From Poa pratensis (taxonomy: Eukaryota > Streptophyta > Magnoliopsida > Poales > Poaceae), in assembly GCA_947311845.1 (NCBI GenBank), contig CAMZMU010000062.1, forward strand, positions 49,230,362-49,294,361: a stretch of 64,000 bases of DNA, read 5' to 3'. Position numbers and translations under genes: made by a program. The notes under the pieces are model-generated. The model ran no database searches. It had not been told where the DNA came from and saw only the letters and a program-made list of their open reading frames with translations. Each line of letters starts with the position of its first letter. Positions within the stretch are counted from its first letter, which is position 1. Shown here piece after piece: positions 34,141 through 44,555 of the stretch.

Positions 34141-34499
34141 ATCTCCACCTTCATATAATTTAAAAAAAAAAATCTCCACCTTCATATACTCCAATAGTGC
34201 TTCAAGATTGGACGGCGAAACCCTGCTGAACATTTTCCGACGTACACGTGCAATCTCTCGGAGAGGTGATCTATCGATCTCGACGATTGACCCTCGCTCT
34301 ACTGAACCTTTCCCTCGTGAAGGATGGGAGGAGACAAGCAACCCTCGATCAAAATTGCCACGCGAGGAGACGAAAATGCGACATGTGCGCCTGGCGAAAT
34401 CCATGTCCGTTCTTGGTTGGCTACTCGACTACACTAGCCTGATCGATCGAGTGGAGGAAAGGGCCGATTGCTTTGCGTCGCTACCCCACAGCTTGATGT
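34141..34499. other. Unassigned DNA left of the Copia element
   Basis: ATCTCCACCTTCATATA is repeated at about 34140 and 34171. No recognisable gene. The Copia insertion begins after GATGT (34495-34499). Confidence 0.4.
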
Positions 34500-34662
34500 T
34501 GTTAAATGTAATAATACCGTACCGTATGGGTATGGTATAGTATACCACCCCAATATGGTACAATCCTTGTATGCCACGCTGTGGGGCTTTTCCCAGCCTA
34601 TATCAACATGAACCACGAGCCCTAGCGGGTATCGTTTCCGCCTAAACCTAGTACGGCTGATA
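34500..34662 (+). repeat. Extra left LTR copy
   Basis: 163 bp, two C-to-T differences from the other two LTRs. It is followed at 34663-34698 by the same sequence that follows the right LTR at 40648, then by an 18-bp LTR piece. Confidence 0.92.
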
Positions 34663-34715
34663 GATCTCTCGTTGGCAGTCTAGGAGTCCAGCCCTAGCCC
34701 TAGCGGGTATCGTTT
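34663..34715. other. Rearrangement junction: copied 3' flank plus LTR scrap
   Basis: 34663-34698 repeats the host flank at 40648-40683. 34698-34715 repeats an internal LTR stretch (CCCTAGCGGGTATCGTTT). 34716 continues into pol at the position equivalent to 39983. The joints show CCCTAGC and TTT microhomology. Confidence 0.85.
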
Positions 34716-35211
34716 CAAGGCATCTACTTCTACACTCTTAAGTGCCTTTTCAGATGCAGATTGGGCAGGATGTCCTGATGATAGACGCTCCACTGGAGGT
34801 TTTGCCATATTTGTTGGTCATAATCTTGTGTCATGGACTGCAAAGAAACAAGCCACAGTGTCACGGTCAAGTACAGAAGCAGAATACAAGTCATTAGCCA
34901 ATGCCACAGCCGAGCTTATATGGGTTGAAGCACTCCTTGGTGAACTTGGAGTCAAACTTCAGGAAAGACCTTGTTTATGGTGTGATAATTTATGTGCAAC
35001 ATATCTTTCTGCAAATCCTGTGTTTCATGCTCGTACAAAGCACATAGAGATTGATTTCCATTTTGTTAGAGAAAGAGTAGTTGACAAAAGGCTAGACATT
35101 AAGTTTATATCTAGTAAGGATCAAGTTGCAGATGGTTTTACAAAGGCTCTCCCTGTTAGAAATTTGTTAGAATGTAGACGTAATCTAAATCTTCTCCGAA
35201 GTTTAGATTAA
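34716..35211 (+). pseudogene. 3' remnant of Copia pol (RNase H)
   Basis: 502 bp (to 35217) corresponding to 39983-40484 with four substitutions. It carries [23 protein letters not shown] and [12 protein letters not shown], and ends at the normal stop. It has no start and is a deletion relic. Confidence 0.92.
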
Positions 35212-35217
35212 GGGGAC

Positions 35218-35380
35218 TGTTAAATGTAATAATACCGTACCGTATGGGTATGGTATAGTATACCACCCCAATACGGTACAATCCTTGTACGCCACGCTGT
35301 GGGGCTTTTCCCAGCCTATATCAACATGAACCACGAGCCCTAGCGGGTATCGTTTCCGCCTAAACCTAGTACGGCTGATA
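35218..35380 (+). repeat. 5' LTR of intact Copia unit
   Basis: 163 bp, same sequence as 40485-40647. It is shared as the 3' LTR of the left remnant. Confidence 0.93.
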
Positions 35381-35392
35381 TGGTATCAGAGC
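35381..35392 (+). promoter_or_regulatory. Primer-binding site, initiator tRNA-Met type
   Basis: TGGTATCAGAGC directly after the LTR, complementary to the 3' end of initiator tRNA-Met, the usual Copia primer. Confidence 0.9.
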
Positions 35393-35645
35393 GCTCTTTT
35401 TCCTCGACCTAGCCACCGCCGAACGATCCAGAAAAACTCGCCGCCGCCGCCGCAATATCTTGTCGCCGCCGCATACAACCTATACCCTACAAACCACAAG
35501 CCGCCGCCGCCGCTGCACTTCTTGCCGCCACTGCCGCCGCACACAACCTACAACCAAAACCACAACAAAAATCTGCCGCCGCCGCCGCACCTCATGCCGC
35601 CGCCGCCGCACACAAAACACAAACCAAAACCGATCCTCTCCGGCC

Positions 35646-38600
35646 ATGTCGCTCGTTCCTTCAACGTCAGCGACCCCGCCGTCCGGACTCGGATCCCCTC
35701 CCTCCCAAAAGTTGACCAGGACCAACTTTCTCTTCTGGAAGACCCTGATCTATCCGCCTCTGCGTGGCGCTCAGGCCCTCGGCTTGCTCGATGGCACCGA
35801 CGCCGCGCCGGCAGAAACTCTGGAGGTTGAAGATGCCAACAAGAACAAGACAACAACCCCGAACCCTGCCTATATCGCATGGGTGGCGCGGGATAAGATG
35901 GTGCTCACGTTTCTCCTCAAATCGCTGTCACCCGAGATCATCCCCCACGTTGTTGGGAAGAACACCACCGCTGAGGTCTGGGCCGTCCTCATCGGCATGT
36001 TCTCCTCGCACTCTCGGGCCAGAATCAACCACCTGAGAGGTGAGCTGAACAACACCAAGAAGAAGCACGATATGACTGTCGCCCAGTACTTCGCCAAGAT
36101 GAAAAGCCTCTCCTCCGAGCTTGCTGCTGCCGGGAAGCCCATTGATGAAGATGAGATGGTGGGCTACATCCTGAACGGCCTCGACGGCAGCTACAATGAC
36201 CTCGTGACCTCGGTGAACGGTAACCCGGGCACCACACTTGATGATCTTTTTAGCCAGATGAGTGCTCATGATCTTCGGCAGGAGATGCTCACAGATGCAG
36301 GTCATGGCTCCGGCTTCATCTCTTCTGCAAACGCTGCCGCTCGTGGAGATCGCGGACGCGGCAATGATCGTGGTCGCGGTGATCGCGGCCGGTCTCCTGA
36401 CCGTGGTGACTACGGTCACCGCGGCGATCGCTACAACTCCAACCGCCGTGACGATCGCCGCAATGATGATGGCTACTGGCGTCGTGATGATGATCGACGC
36501 CGTGATGATGGCTACAGGCGCCGGGATGATCGCCGGGATGATCGCCATGATGATCGTCGTGATGATCGTTGTGACGATCGTCGTGATGATGGTGGCCGTG
36601 ATGGAGGTCGCCGTGAAGACTACAGACGCCGTGATGATGTAGTTCGTGCTCGGCGTGATGATGATGGCGGACGCCGCCGTGATGATGGTGGCAGAAAACA
36701 TCGTGGACGTGCTCCTACTCCCTTCGTTGATGTCACCTGCCAAATATGCAAGATACATGGCCATCCTGCAAGCGATTGCTGGTGGCGCTACCAAGGTGAT
36801 GATGATGATGACCGTGATCGTGAAGACAACAAGGCTGCACACTATGCCTCCTATGGCATTGATACCAATTGGTATCCCGACACTGGTGCCACCGATCATG
36901 TGACGGGAGAGTTGAGCAAGCTTGATGTGCATGAGAAATACAAGGGACGTGACTGTGTCTACACAGCTGATGGCAATGGTATGAAAATCAGTCATATTGG
37001 TCATTCTACTTTGTGCACCCCTTCTAGTCCATTGCATCTAAATAACATCCTTCATATTCCTAGTGCTTCGAAAAATCTTTTGTCTGTCCACAAACTTACT
37101 CTTGATAATGATGTCTTTCTTGAATTTCACCCTGATTTCTTTTTGATCAAGGATCAGGTCACAAAAAGGGTGCGGTTTAAAGGTCCCTGCCATGGTGGTC
37201 TGTACCCATTAGTGCCTCTGTCTACTGGGTCTTCCAAGCAAGCCTTCGTTTCAATAAAGCCATCCACTTCCACATGGCATCGTCGCTTAGGGCATCCTTC
37301 TTCGTTTGTAGTTCAACAAATTCTTAGAAAAAACAATATTTCGCATACTCCTGAAATAAATCCTTATGTTTGTGATTCTTGTCAATTAGCCAAAAGTCAT
37401 CAGTTGCCATATCCAATCTCTACGAGTGTATCCACTTCTCCTTTGGAGCAAGTGTTTTCTGATGTTTGGGGTCCTGCACCGGCCTCTGTTGGCAAACACT
37501 TATATTATGTGAGCTTTATTGATGACTTTAGTAAATTCACGTGGATCTATTTGCTCAAGAATCGTTCTGAAGTATATCAAGTGTTTCTTAATTTTCAGCA
37601 ATTTGTTGAACGCAAATTTGATGCAAAGATTAAAACTATGCAAACTGATTGGGGTGGTGAATATGAGAAACTCAATAAATTCTTTCAAAAAGTTGGCATC
37701 TCACATCATGTTTCATGTCCCCATGCTCACCAACAAAATGGTTCTGCTGAGCATAAACATCGTCATATTGTTGAAGTGGGTCTCTCCTTACTTGCAAATG
37801 CATCTATGCCACTTAAATTTTGGGATGAAGCATTCCTTACAGCCACCTTTCTCATCAATTTACTCCCTAGCAAGGTAATAAATTTTGATACACCTGTTGA
37901 ACGACTCTTACACACCAAGCCTAACTATGAGTCACTTCGCACCTTTGGTTGTGCGTGTTGGCCAAATCTTCGGCCCTATAACACAAGAAAACTCTCCTTT
38001 CGTTCCACACGTTGTGTGTTTCTTGGTTACAGTTCTCTTCATAAAGGGGTTAAGTGTCTAGATCCCAAAACCGGCCGTGTCTATATTTCTAGGGATGTAG
38101 TTTTTTATGAGAATGTTTTTCCCTTCGCTGACATGAATCCTAATGCTGGTTCTCGTCTTCGACAAGACATCCTTCTTTTGCCCACAGATTCCACACATTC
38201 CACAAATTCTAGTCATGGGGATGCTCAATTTAATGACTATATGCCATTGCCTATTGTTCCTGTTGTCACTAACCCTGATCAGGAGACTACAGAAAACAAC
38301 CATGGAGATGATAATGCTTCTGCTGCTGGTCACACAGAAGAAAATTTCGTTCAAAATGACGAAGAAACGAGCTCTCAAGCCTCTGAAAATGATGCACAAA
38401 ATGAGTCCACGCCGCATGTGGAAGAAGACAACCTGGGCACTGATCCCGGTGAGGATTCCCCTGCCCCTGCAACCTCGGATCGTGCGCCTGCCGATCCCGA
38501 CGAAGATTTGTCGCCTGCCTCCCCTGCCGTGTCTGCCGAGGGAGACAGTGGCAATGATGGTGCTCCAGACGCCCGTGCTGTCCCGCGCCCGTCGCGTCGT

Positions 38601-40478
38601 GCCACGTCGCCCACGGCGGTCCCTCCTGCGCGTGGACCACCTGGTCGCGAACGCCAGCGCGCCACGTCCTCGCCGCCAACTGGACGCGGTCCCTCGGCCC
38701 CGCCTGCACGTTCCCGACGCCGTGCTGCGTCGCCATCTCCTGCATGCGCACCGGGGGATGGAAAATCTGCTGCTGCGCATGGTCCAGATGCTCCTGCTGG
38801 ATCTTCTGTGCATGGTGATGCTGTTGCTTCTGCTGTGCCTGGGGTTCGCACACGTCTACAAAAAGGTATTACAAATCCCAGAATTTATAAGGATGGTACA
38901 ATACGGTATGGTCGCTACGGTTTTCTTGCATGTACACGAGAACCACATAATCTTGATGAAGCACTTGATGATCCACGTTGGCGCACTGCTATGCAAGAAG
39001 AGTATGATGCATTGATTCACAACAAAACATGTCATTTGGTTCCTTTTAGTTCAAACAAAAATGTCATAGACTGCAAGTGGGTTTATCGTATCAAAAAGCA
39101 TGCTGATGGTTCCATTGACAGATACAAAGCTCGCCTAGTTGCAAAAGGATTTAATCAAAGGTTTGGAATTGATTATGAAGACACCTTTAGTCTTGTTGTT
39201 AAAGCAGCCACTATTAGAGTTGTCTTAGCTATTTCAGTTTCTAGAGGATGGAGCTTACGGCGGCTAGATGTCAAGAACGCGTTCTTACATGGTGTTCTGG
39301 AAGAAGAGGTTTACATGAAACAACCCCCAGGTTTTGAAAATCCTCATGCACCTACTCACATTTGCAAACTTGACAAAGCTCTCTATGGTTTGAAGCAAGC
39401 TCCAAGGGCATGGTTTTCTCGTCTTAGTTCCAAACTTCATGCTCTTGGGTTTAAGTCATCCAAGGCCGATACTTCTCTATTTTTATATCAACAGTCTGGT
39501 ATAACTATATTTGTCTTGATTTATGTTGATGACATTATAGTGACAAGCACCTCAGATCAGGCTATATCCACATTACTTCGAGACCTCAATGATGATTTTG
39601 CTCTTAAAGACCTTGGTGATTTACACTTCTTCTTGGGTATTGAGGTAACGAGAGCTTCTAATGGTATACTTTTGACACAAGAGAAATATGCTTCAGATTT
39701 GCTTCAGAAAATTGGTATGCAACATTGCAAACCTGCACCGACACCTCTCTCTCCTACCGAGCCTCTCTCTCTTGCTGATGGGGAGCCGCTTGGTTCACAA
39801 GATTGTACACAATATCGTAGTATTGTTGGAGCACTACAATACCTGACATTGACACGTCCAGATTTGTCTTATTCGGTTAACAAAGTTTGTCAATTTCTGC
39901 ATGCACCAACAACTACTCATTGGACAGCTGTAAAAAAGATCATGAGATATGTTAAGGGTACAGTAGATCTCGGAATTACTTTCAAGGCATCTACTTCTAC
40001 ACTCTTAAGTGCCTTTTCAGATGCAGATTGGGCAGGATGTCCTGATGATAGATGCTCCACTGGAGGTTTTGCCATATTTGTTGGTCATAATCTTGTGTCA
40101 TGGACTGCAAAGAAACAAGCCACAGTGTCACGGTCAAGTACAGAAGCGGAATACAAGTCATTAGCCAATGCCACAGCCGAGCTTATATGGGTTGAAGCAC
40201 TCCTTGGTGAACTTGGAGTCAAACTTCAGGAAAGACCTTGTTTATGGTGTGATAATTTATGTGCAACATATCTTTCTGCAAATCCTGTGTTTCATGCTCG
40301 TACAAAGCACATAGAGATTGATTTCCATTTTGTTAGAGAAAGAGTAGTTGACAAAAGGCTAGACATTAAGTTTATATCTAGTAAGGATCAAGTTGCAGTT
40401 GGTTTTACAAAGGCTCTCCCTGTTAGAAATTTGGTAGAATGTAGACGTAATCTAAATCTTCTCCGAAGTTTAGATTAA
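35646..40478 (+). CDS. Copia gag-pol polyprotein, uninterrupted
   Basis: A single open frame of 1610 residues. Gag (UBN2-type, residues about 25-230) precedes an arginine/aspartate-rich low-complexity segment (about 232-350) and a CCHC zinc knuckle [14 protein letters not shown] (about 365). The protease has YPDTGATDH (about 410). Integrase has the WHRRLGHP...CDSC pre-integrase motif, D (SDVWGP), D (QTDWGGEY) and E ([10 protein letters not shown]). RT has KARLVAKGF and YVDD (about 1291). RNase H has SDADWAG, STEAEY and CDN. The usual QVAD motif reads QVAV (GTT at 40398-40400), whereas the left remnant keeps D. The frame is open upstream to 35460, but the ATG at 35646 begins a typical Gag start. 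Identical LTRs and an open frame indicate a young insertion; RNase H may be impaired. Confidence 0.93.
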   Translation: MSLVPSTSATPPSGLGSPPSQKLTRTNFLFWKTLIYPPLRGAQALGLLDGTDAAPAETLEVEDANKNKTTTPNPAYIAWVARDKMVLTFLLKSLSPEIIPHVVGKNTTAEVWAVLIGMFSSHSRARINHLRGELNNTKKKHDMTVAQYFAKMKSLSSELAAAGKPIDEDEMVGYILNGLDGSYNDLVTSVNGNPGTTLDDLFSQMSAHDLRQEMLTDAGHGSGFISSANAAARGDRGRGNDRGRGDRGRSPDRGDYGHRGDRYNSNRRDDRRNDDGYWRRDDDRRRDDGYRRRDDRRDDRHDDRRDDRCDDRRDDGGRDGGRREDYRRRDDVVRARRDDDGGRRRDDGGRKHRGRAPTPFVDVTCQICKIHGHPASDCWWRYQGDDDDDRDREDNKAAHYASYGIDTNWYPDTGATDHVTGELSKLDVHEKYKGRDCVYTADGNGMKISHIGHSTLCTPSSPLHLNNILHIPSASKNLLSVHKLTLDNDVFLEFHPDFFLIKDQVTKRVRFKGPCHGGLYPLVPLSTGSSKQAFVSIKPSTSTWHRRLGHPSSFVVQQILRKNNISHTPEINPYVCDSCQLAKSHQLPYPISTSVSTSPLEQVFSDVWGPAPASVGKHLYYVSFIDDFSKFTWIYLLKNRSEVYQVFLNFQQFVERKFDAKIKTMQTDWGGEYEKLNKFFQKVGISHHVSCPHAHQQNGSAEHKHRHIVEVGLSLLANASMPLKFWDEAFLTATFLINLLPSKVINFDTPVERLLHTKPNYESLRTFGCACWPNLRPYNTRKLSFRSTRCVFLGYSSLHKGVKCLDPKTGRVYISRDVVFYENVFPFADMNPNAGSRLRQDILLLPTDSTHSTNSSHGDAQFNDYMPLPIVPVVTNPDQETTENNHGDDNASAAGHTEENFVQNDEETSSQASENDAQNESTPHVEEDNLGTDPGEDSPAPATSDRAPADPDEDLSPASPAVSAEGDSGNDGAPDARAVPRPSRRATSPTAVPPARGPPGRERQRATSSPPTGRGPSAPPARSRRRAASPSPACAPGDGKSAAAHGPDAPAGSSVHGDAVASAVPGVRTRLQKGITNPRIYKDGTIRYGRYGFLACTREPHNLDEALDDPRWRTAMQEEYDALIHNKTCHLVPFSSNKNVIDCKWVYRIKKHADGSIDRYKARLVAKGFNQRFGIDYEDTFSLVVKAATIRVVLAISVSRGWSLRRLDVKNAFLHGVLEEEVYMKQPPGFENPHAPTHICKLDKALYGLKQAPRAWFSRLSSKLHALGFKSSKADTSLFLYQQSGITIFVLIYVDDIIVTSTSDQAISTLLRDLNDDFALKDLGDLHFFLGIEVTRASNGILLTQEKYASDLLQKIGMQHCKPAPTPLSPTEPLSLADGEPLGSQDCTQYRSIVGALQYLTLTRPDLSYSVNKVCQFLHAPTTTHWTAVKKIMRYVKGTVDLGITFKASTSTLLSAFSDADWAGCPDDRCSTGGFAIFVGHNLVSWTAKKQATVSRSSTEAEYKSLANATAELIWVEALLGELGVKLQERPCLWCDNLCATYLSANPVFHARTKHIEIDFHFVRERVVDKRLDIKFISSKDQVAVGFTKALPVRNLVECRRNLNLLRSLD

Positions 40479-40484
40479 GGGGAC
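40472..40484 (+). promoter_or_regulatory. Polypurine tract of Copia element
   Basis: AGATTAAGGGGAC directly before the 3' LTR and overlapping the pol stop codon. The same sequence occurs at 35205-35217. Confidence 0.75.
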
Positions 40485-40647
40485 TGTTAAATGTAATAAT
40501 ACCGTACCGTATGGGTATGGTATAGTATACCACCCCAATACGGTACAATCCTTGTACGCCACGCTGTGGGGCTTTTCCCAGCCTATATCAACATGAACCA
40601 CGAGCCCTAGCGGGTATCGTTTCCGCCTAAACCTAGTACGGCTGATA
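40485..40647 (+). repeat. 3' LTR of Copia element
   Basis: 163 bp, same sequence as 35218-35380. Confidence 0.93.
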
Positions 40648-42598
40648 GATCTCTCGTTGGCAGTCTAGGAGTCCAGCCCTAGCTTGTTTGTTTTTTTTTT
40701 TCAGCGGAAGGAATCCAGCGCTAGCTGGCCTTGATCGATCTTTTGGGCAAACTTCCTGCCCAGGAGTCCAATGCGGTAGTGTCCAGGTGAGGGCGTGAGG
40801 CCGAGGACGAGATATGCCCAACTCCTAGCGTGTGGCAGCGGTAGGGCGGCCAGATAGGATGCAATTTTTTTTTTCTTTTTAGTATTGATGGGCTACTTTC
40901 AGAAAAATTCGGGGCCCCCAAATTTTCGGGGCCCTGTGCGGCTCGCACCGGCCGTACAACTGTCGGACCGGCCCTGAGTTATAAGCAGAGAATGTGAGAT
41001 ATATACGACTGTTAATGTTCCTGCTTCTGCTTGCCTATATCTATCGACTGTGAATAAGTAGGATGGATTGAATATCAGTTTCCTTTGTGTTTGATGGAAT
41101 GTTGGAATGATATAACACTTCTTGGGTGAAAGATGAGGATAGAAGTTGGAAGCTTGTTTCTTCTGAAAAATATGCTTACTAATAGTGTAATGCCCAACAA
41201 TTTCAGGTTGAGTTCTATCCTAAATAGCAAGATCCACTAATTTTATCAGGCAAAGCAGCTGACAAATTATTTACGGTCAATACATATACGTTGCCGAGGT
41301 TGCTAGGCAGATGTGTCCTTGCTTTTAAGACATGCATATTGGCCAGAGTCTCAATTCAAAGACAATGCTCTCAGCACGAGCAATACAGTCGTGGTTGCTG
41401 GTGGACAAGTGGAGCAAGAAGTTTCTCTGGAGCTGCATCTTCATCATCGTTAGGAAAAGTTAGGTATAGCCCAATTCAAGATTGTAGAAAATATCACATA
41501 TATTTAGAGAATTATGGGGTCTATTCTCAACTTTTAGTGCATTAGGAAGTTGAAGCCAGTTATGCAAGAGCCATATGTGAGGAGACGGGTTGCATGCCTA
41601 CAGTTGGAAGAATTGGAAATTGATATGTTCTTAAGCCTTATGACAAATGTTCTGTAGTGGGCTATGTTATGGGGGTTTTATTTATACGAAATTGACTAGG
41701 CAGTACGTTGCTTTAAATAAACCTTTAGTTAGAGAGCATCCACATGCTTGAATCTCCTCCAATACGCATTAAATAATGGGTGTGGCTAATTCTCGGCCGA
41801 ATGAGAATTAATTAGTTCTCTCATCAAATTTCAGTTGCAACTTATGTTCATGACGAATCACGAAGCAAATTTAGTAGTTTTATCTCAGTTGCAACCCCAC
41901 TTGTAACTCATATGTGCACAAATCACGATGTAAACCCAATGGTGTAAGACTTTATTGAGCCCTAACCTAAGTGAGAATTAGCGAAACAATTAACGAAGTT
42001 TCAGAATTCAGAAGTTGACCTACAATAGGGGACAAATCCCAACACTCATAGTACTTTTTTATTTTGATGGAAACCGTCCATACTGCGTGTGACCTACTAA
42101 AGGCTGGTTATGATCGTTCGAGTGGTACGATTGTTGATGCGTCCATGAAGTTTTGCTGGGCTAAGCTATGCGGCCCATAATATGCCCCCAATCATCTAAT
42201 TGCCGTACACCTGGTATTGTGCTTGGGCTTGGCGAAAAGGCCGAACCTGAATAGCCAACTTGAGAATGGTTTGTCATGTTCAAATCCAAAAAAAAATGGT
42301 CGAAAGAAAGGCCCATTCGGTTATCTTGGCTGGAACATATTTGTCCACGCTGGCCGTGTACAAAATGAAAGCCCACTGCAGTGGAATCTTCTAGAACTGC
42401 CCCAAGAAAACGGAATCCTCTAGAAGAACCACGTATGTATACGCTGGTGAAAGTATAAGCTCGTACGCTTGAGCTTGTTGCTATGCGATTATTCCATTCT
42501 CTTTTGGCAATATTAAGGAAGTATTTGTACAGCATGGAACCCTGCGAATTTCAACAGATCGTCCCGGATCGGTCTCTGATTCGCAACAAACGCAGACT
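40648..42598. other. Intergenic DNA
   Basis: 40648-40683 is the host flank copied into the Copia junction. Around 40905-40977, GGGGCCC-rich sequence ending GGACCGGCCCTG looks like one terminus of an old hAT-type element, but no partner end was found. The remaining 1.6 kb is AT-rich with no recognisable gene. Confidence 0.45.
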
Positions 42599-42613
42599 CA
42601 ACTGCAGAGAGTT

Positions 42614-43507
42614 TTTTTTAGAATTTTCCGAGCATGCATGTATTCATCAGAAGAACAGATTACAGGATCGGAACACACGCACGCAACAGAAAAAGAAAGC
42701 AGAACACCGACACCACAAGCACACACTGAAGAACACTGCAGATACGCCGACGAACACCACAAACCCAGAAGAGAGAACACCTCCAACCAAAGTTGACGAT
42801 TGCAAGAACCACCTGACACAAGCACCAGGATCATCGACGATGAACGGACACAGCCAGGCCGCCCTCTCCTCCTCCAGCACCAGACACAACCAGCAGCCCA
42901 GCTGCGCCGGAACCTCCGCCCATCTTCCACCGAACCACCGCAGCACACTCCAGCGAGAGCCGACGAAGAACAGAGCTCCACCACGAACCTTACCTCCTAC
43001 ACACCAGCACCTCACAAACCCTGCAGCGCCACCGGAGGAAGCGACGCCGCGGCGACGACAGGGTCGGAGGACAGGGTCTCCCGCACGTGCGAACGACGAC
43101 ACCGCCTCGTCGTCCACCCGCAGAGAACAAGAGCATCCAAGATCCAAAGAACTAGGAGCACAAAAAGGCACACCGGATCCACCGATCCGGAGGCCGCCGT
43201 CGCCGAAAGCTCCATGCCGCAGCCCCGCAAGGCAACGCCGTGATGGAGGAGAAGCTTCAGCACCATTATTCCAAGACGCCACCGCCACCACCACCTTGGC
43301 CGCACCGCCGGGAAAGCTAGCCCTACTATCTACAAGCCTCAGGCACAGATAACCTCCACTCTCCCACCGCCGCACGGACGGCCGGAGAGGGAGGGGACCG
43401 ACGATCTGGCCGTCGGCGGAGCAGAGGACTTTGGCTCCTTCCCTTTCGCCTCTCGGTTACTGTTCACGGGAGGGGAACGGGAGAGGGGAGGAGTATCTCA
43501 CTCGTCC
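42614..43507 (-). mobile_element. Poly-A retroposon (non-LTR, non-autonomous), minus strand
   Basis: An 894-bp insertion is flanked by a 15-bp direct repeat CAACTGCAGAGAGTT (42599-42613, 43508-43522). On the minus strand it ends with a short A-run (plus-strand T-run at 42612-42619). A 242-codon open frame on the sense strand (43375-42647) spans most of it, with no RT or other known domain. The tail (CCTGTAATCTGTTCTTCTG...) resembles plant LINE 3' ends. It is probably an internally deleted LINE or a short LINE-dependent element. Confidence 0.8.
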
Positions 43508-43522
43508 CAACTGCAGAGAGTT

Positions 43523-44555
43523 GATGTTCCAGATACTTTGCACATTTCGCCCACTCTAGATCCTAAACCCGCAATGCACCATCAAATTTCTCGCATACAC
43601 CCCAAGATAGAATGTCGCCAAAAACACGAGAAAAGGCAGAACCAGCGGTCGTGCTTGGGCGACGTCGACTAAGAATCATAAAACGGGACATGCCAAAACC
43701 GAAACCCCTGGCTAGGCACGCATCATTCATGCAGCTCCAGCTGCAGGGCACATCTACTCTAGCAGAGAGATCGCAAAGTTTGTCCACTTGTCTCACGGAC
43801 ACATCGTCCAAGAGTCCGAGAGACACCATCGTCGAACGGACAGCCACAATCCGAAAGCCCAGCAAGCCAACAAACGAACCCCTTCCACGAACCATAAAGC
43901 AAAGCCCCACCAAATATCAATCACAGGGCACCGGACTAGGACGCGCCATCACCGAGAATGCACGGCCCAAGACGCAGAAACGGGAAGGCGAAACGGAATC
44001 CGCCAACGCTGACGACCCTTTGGCGGAGGGGGTGCCCTCTGCGGCTGGGGTCAGTGCCACGCGCAGGCCGCGAACAGCGACCGCGGGTTATCCACCTCCT
44101 CATCGCCTCCCTCCGGCCGCGCGCGCCCAGGAAATCCCCGGGGCCAATCGCAGCGCGCGGAGCCCCGATCGCGATCCGCTTTTCTCACCCCCGAGCCGTG
44201 CCCCACCGCCGCGGACCCCGCACGATCCCCGTCACCGCCAACGTGTGCCGGCTTCGGCCACCGGATGGCCGGGGGGCACCCCGTAGCCGCTTGTCAGCCA
44301 GCCACCGTCCTTCTTCGTCCTCCCCTTGGCGCTGGAGAAGAAACCTATACATTCCCGAGCTCCCACACTCTCCAGCTTGCTCCTTGCCGCCTCCCCTGTT
44401 TTTAGAGGGAACCACAACCCAGCCAAGAACAGAGCCAGCCACCCTTAGCAGAGGTCTTGGATTGCTCCTCCATTGTTAAATACTAGTAGTGGTAGTTTTT
44501 TACTGACTGACTCGCTCGGGGGCCGTGTATATTTTATCGGAGGGAGGGGATAGAG
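43523..44555. other. Upstream region of CHLH
   Basis: The left half (to about 43950) is open in more than one frame but shows no family motif. The right half is GC-rich and merges with the CHLH promoter and 5' UTR. Light-regulatory motifs could not be assigned with confidence. Confidence 0.4.

Larger units (their letters stand above)
34500..40647 (+). mobile_element. Young Copia element in a rearranged three-LTR array
   Basis: Three 163-bp LTRs start TGTTAAATG: 34500-34662, 35218-35380 and 40485-40647. The last two, flanking the full interior, are identical by eye; the first has two C-to-T changes. A PBS and PPT are present. The leftmost unit contains only the last 502 bp of pol. Flanking GATGT (34495-34499) and GATCT (40648-40652) may be a target duplication with one change. 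Short 160-bp LTRs with a single long polyprotein fit a Copia lineage. Confidence 0.9.

Noticed and set aside
36340..36700. CRISPR-like or satellite array of GATGATCG-type repeats
   Set aside because: The repeats are short, irregular and in frame with Gag. They encode the RD-rich tract.
35928..37037. Long minus-strand open frame opposite Copia gag
   Set aside because: It is a shadow of the arginine/aspartate repeat, whose codons leave the antisense frame open (I/M/T/A-rich translation). No independent start, domain or promoter.
38058..38853. Several minus-strand frames opposite the Copia integrase-RT linker
   Set aside because: The linker is GC-rich and low in stops on every strand. The plus-strand polyprotein explains the region.
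42647..43375. Unknown 242-residue host gene
   Set aside because: The frame lies wholly within an insertion with target duplications and an A-run, so it belongs to a retroposon, not a host locus.
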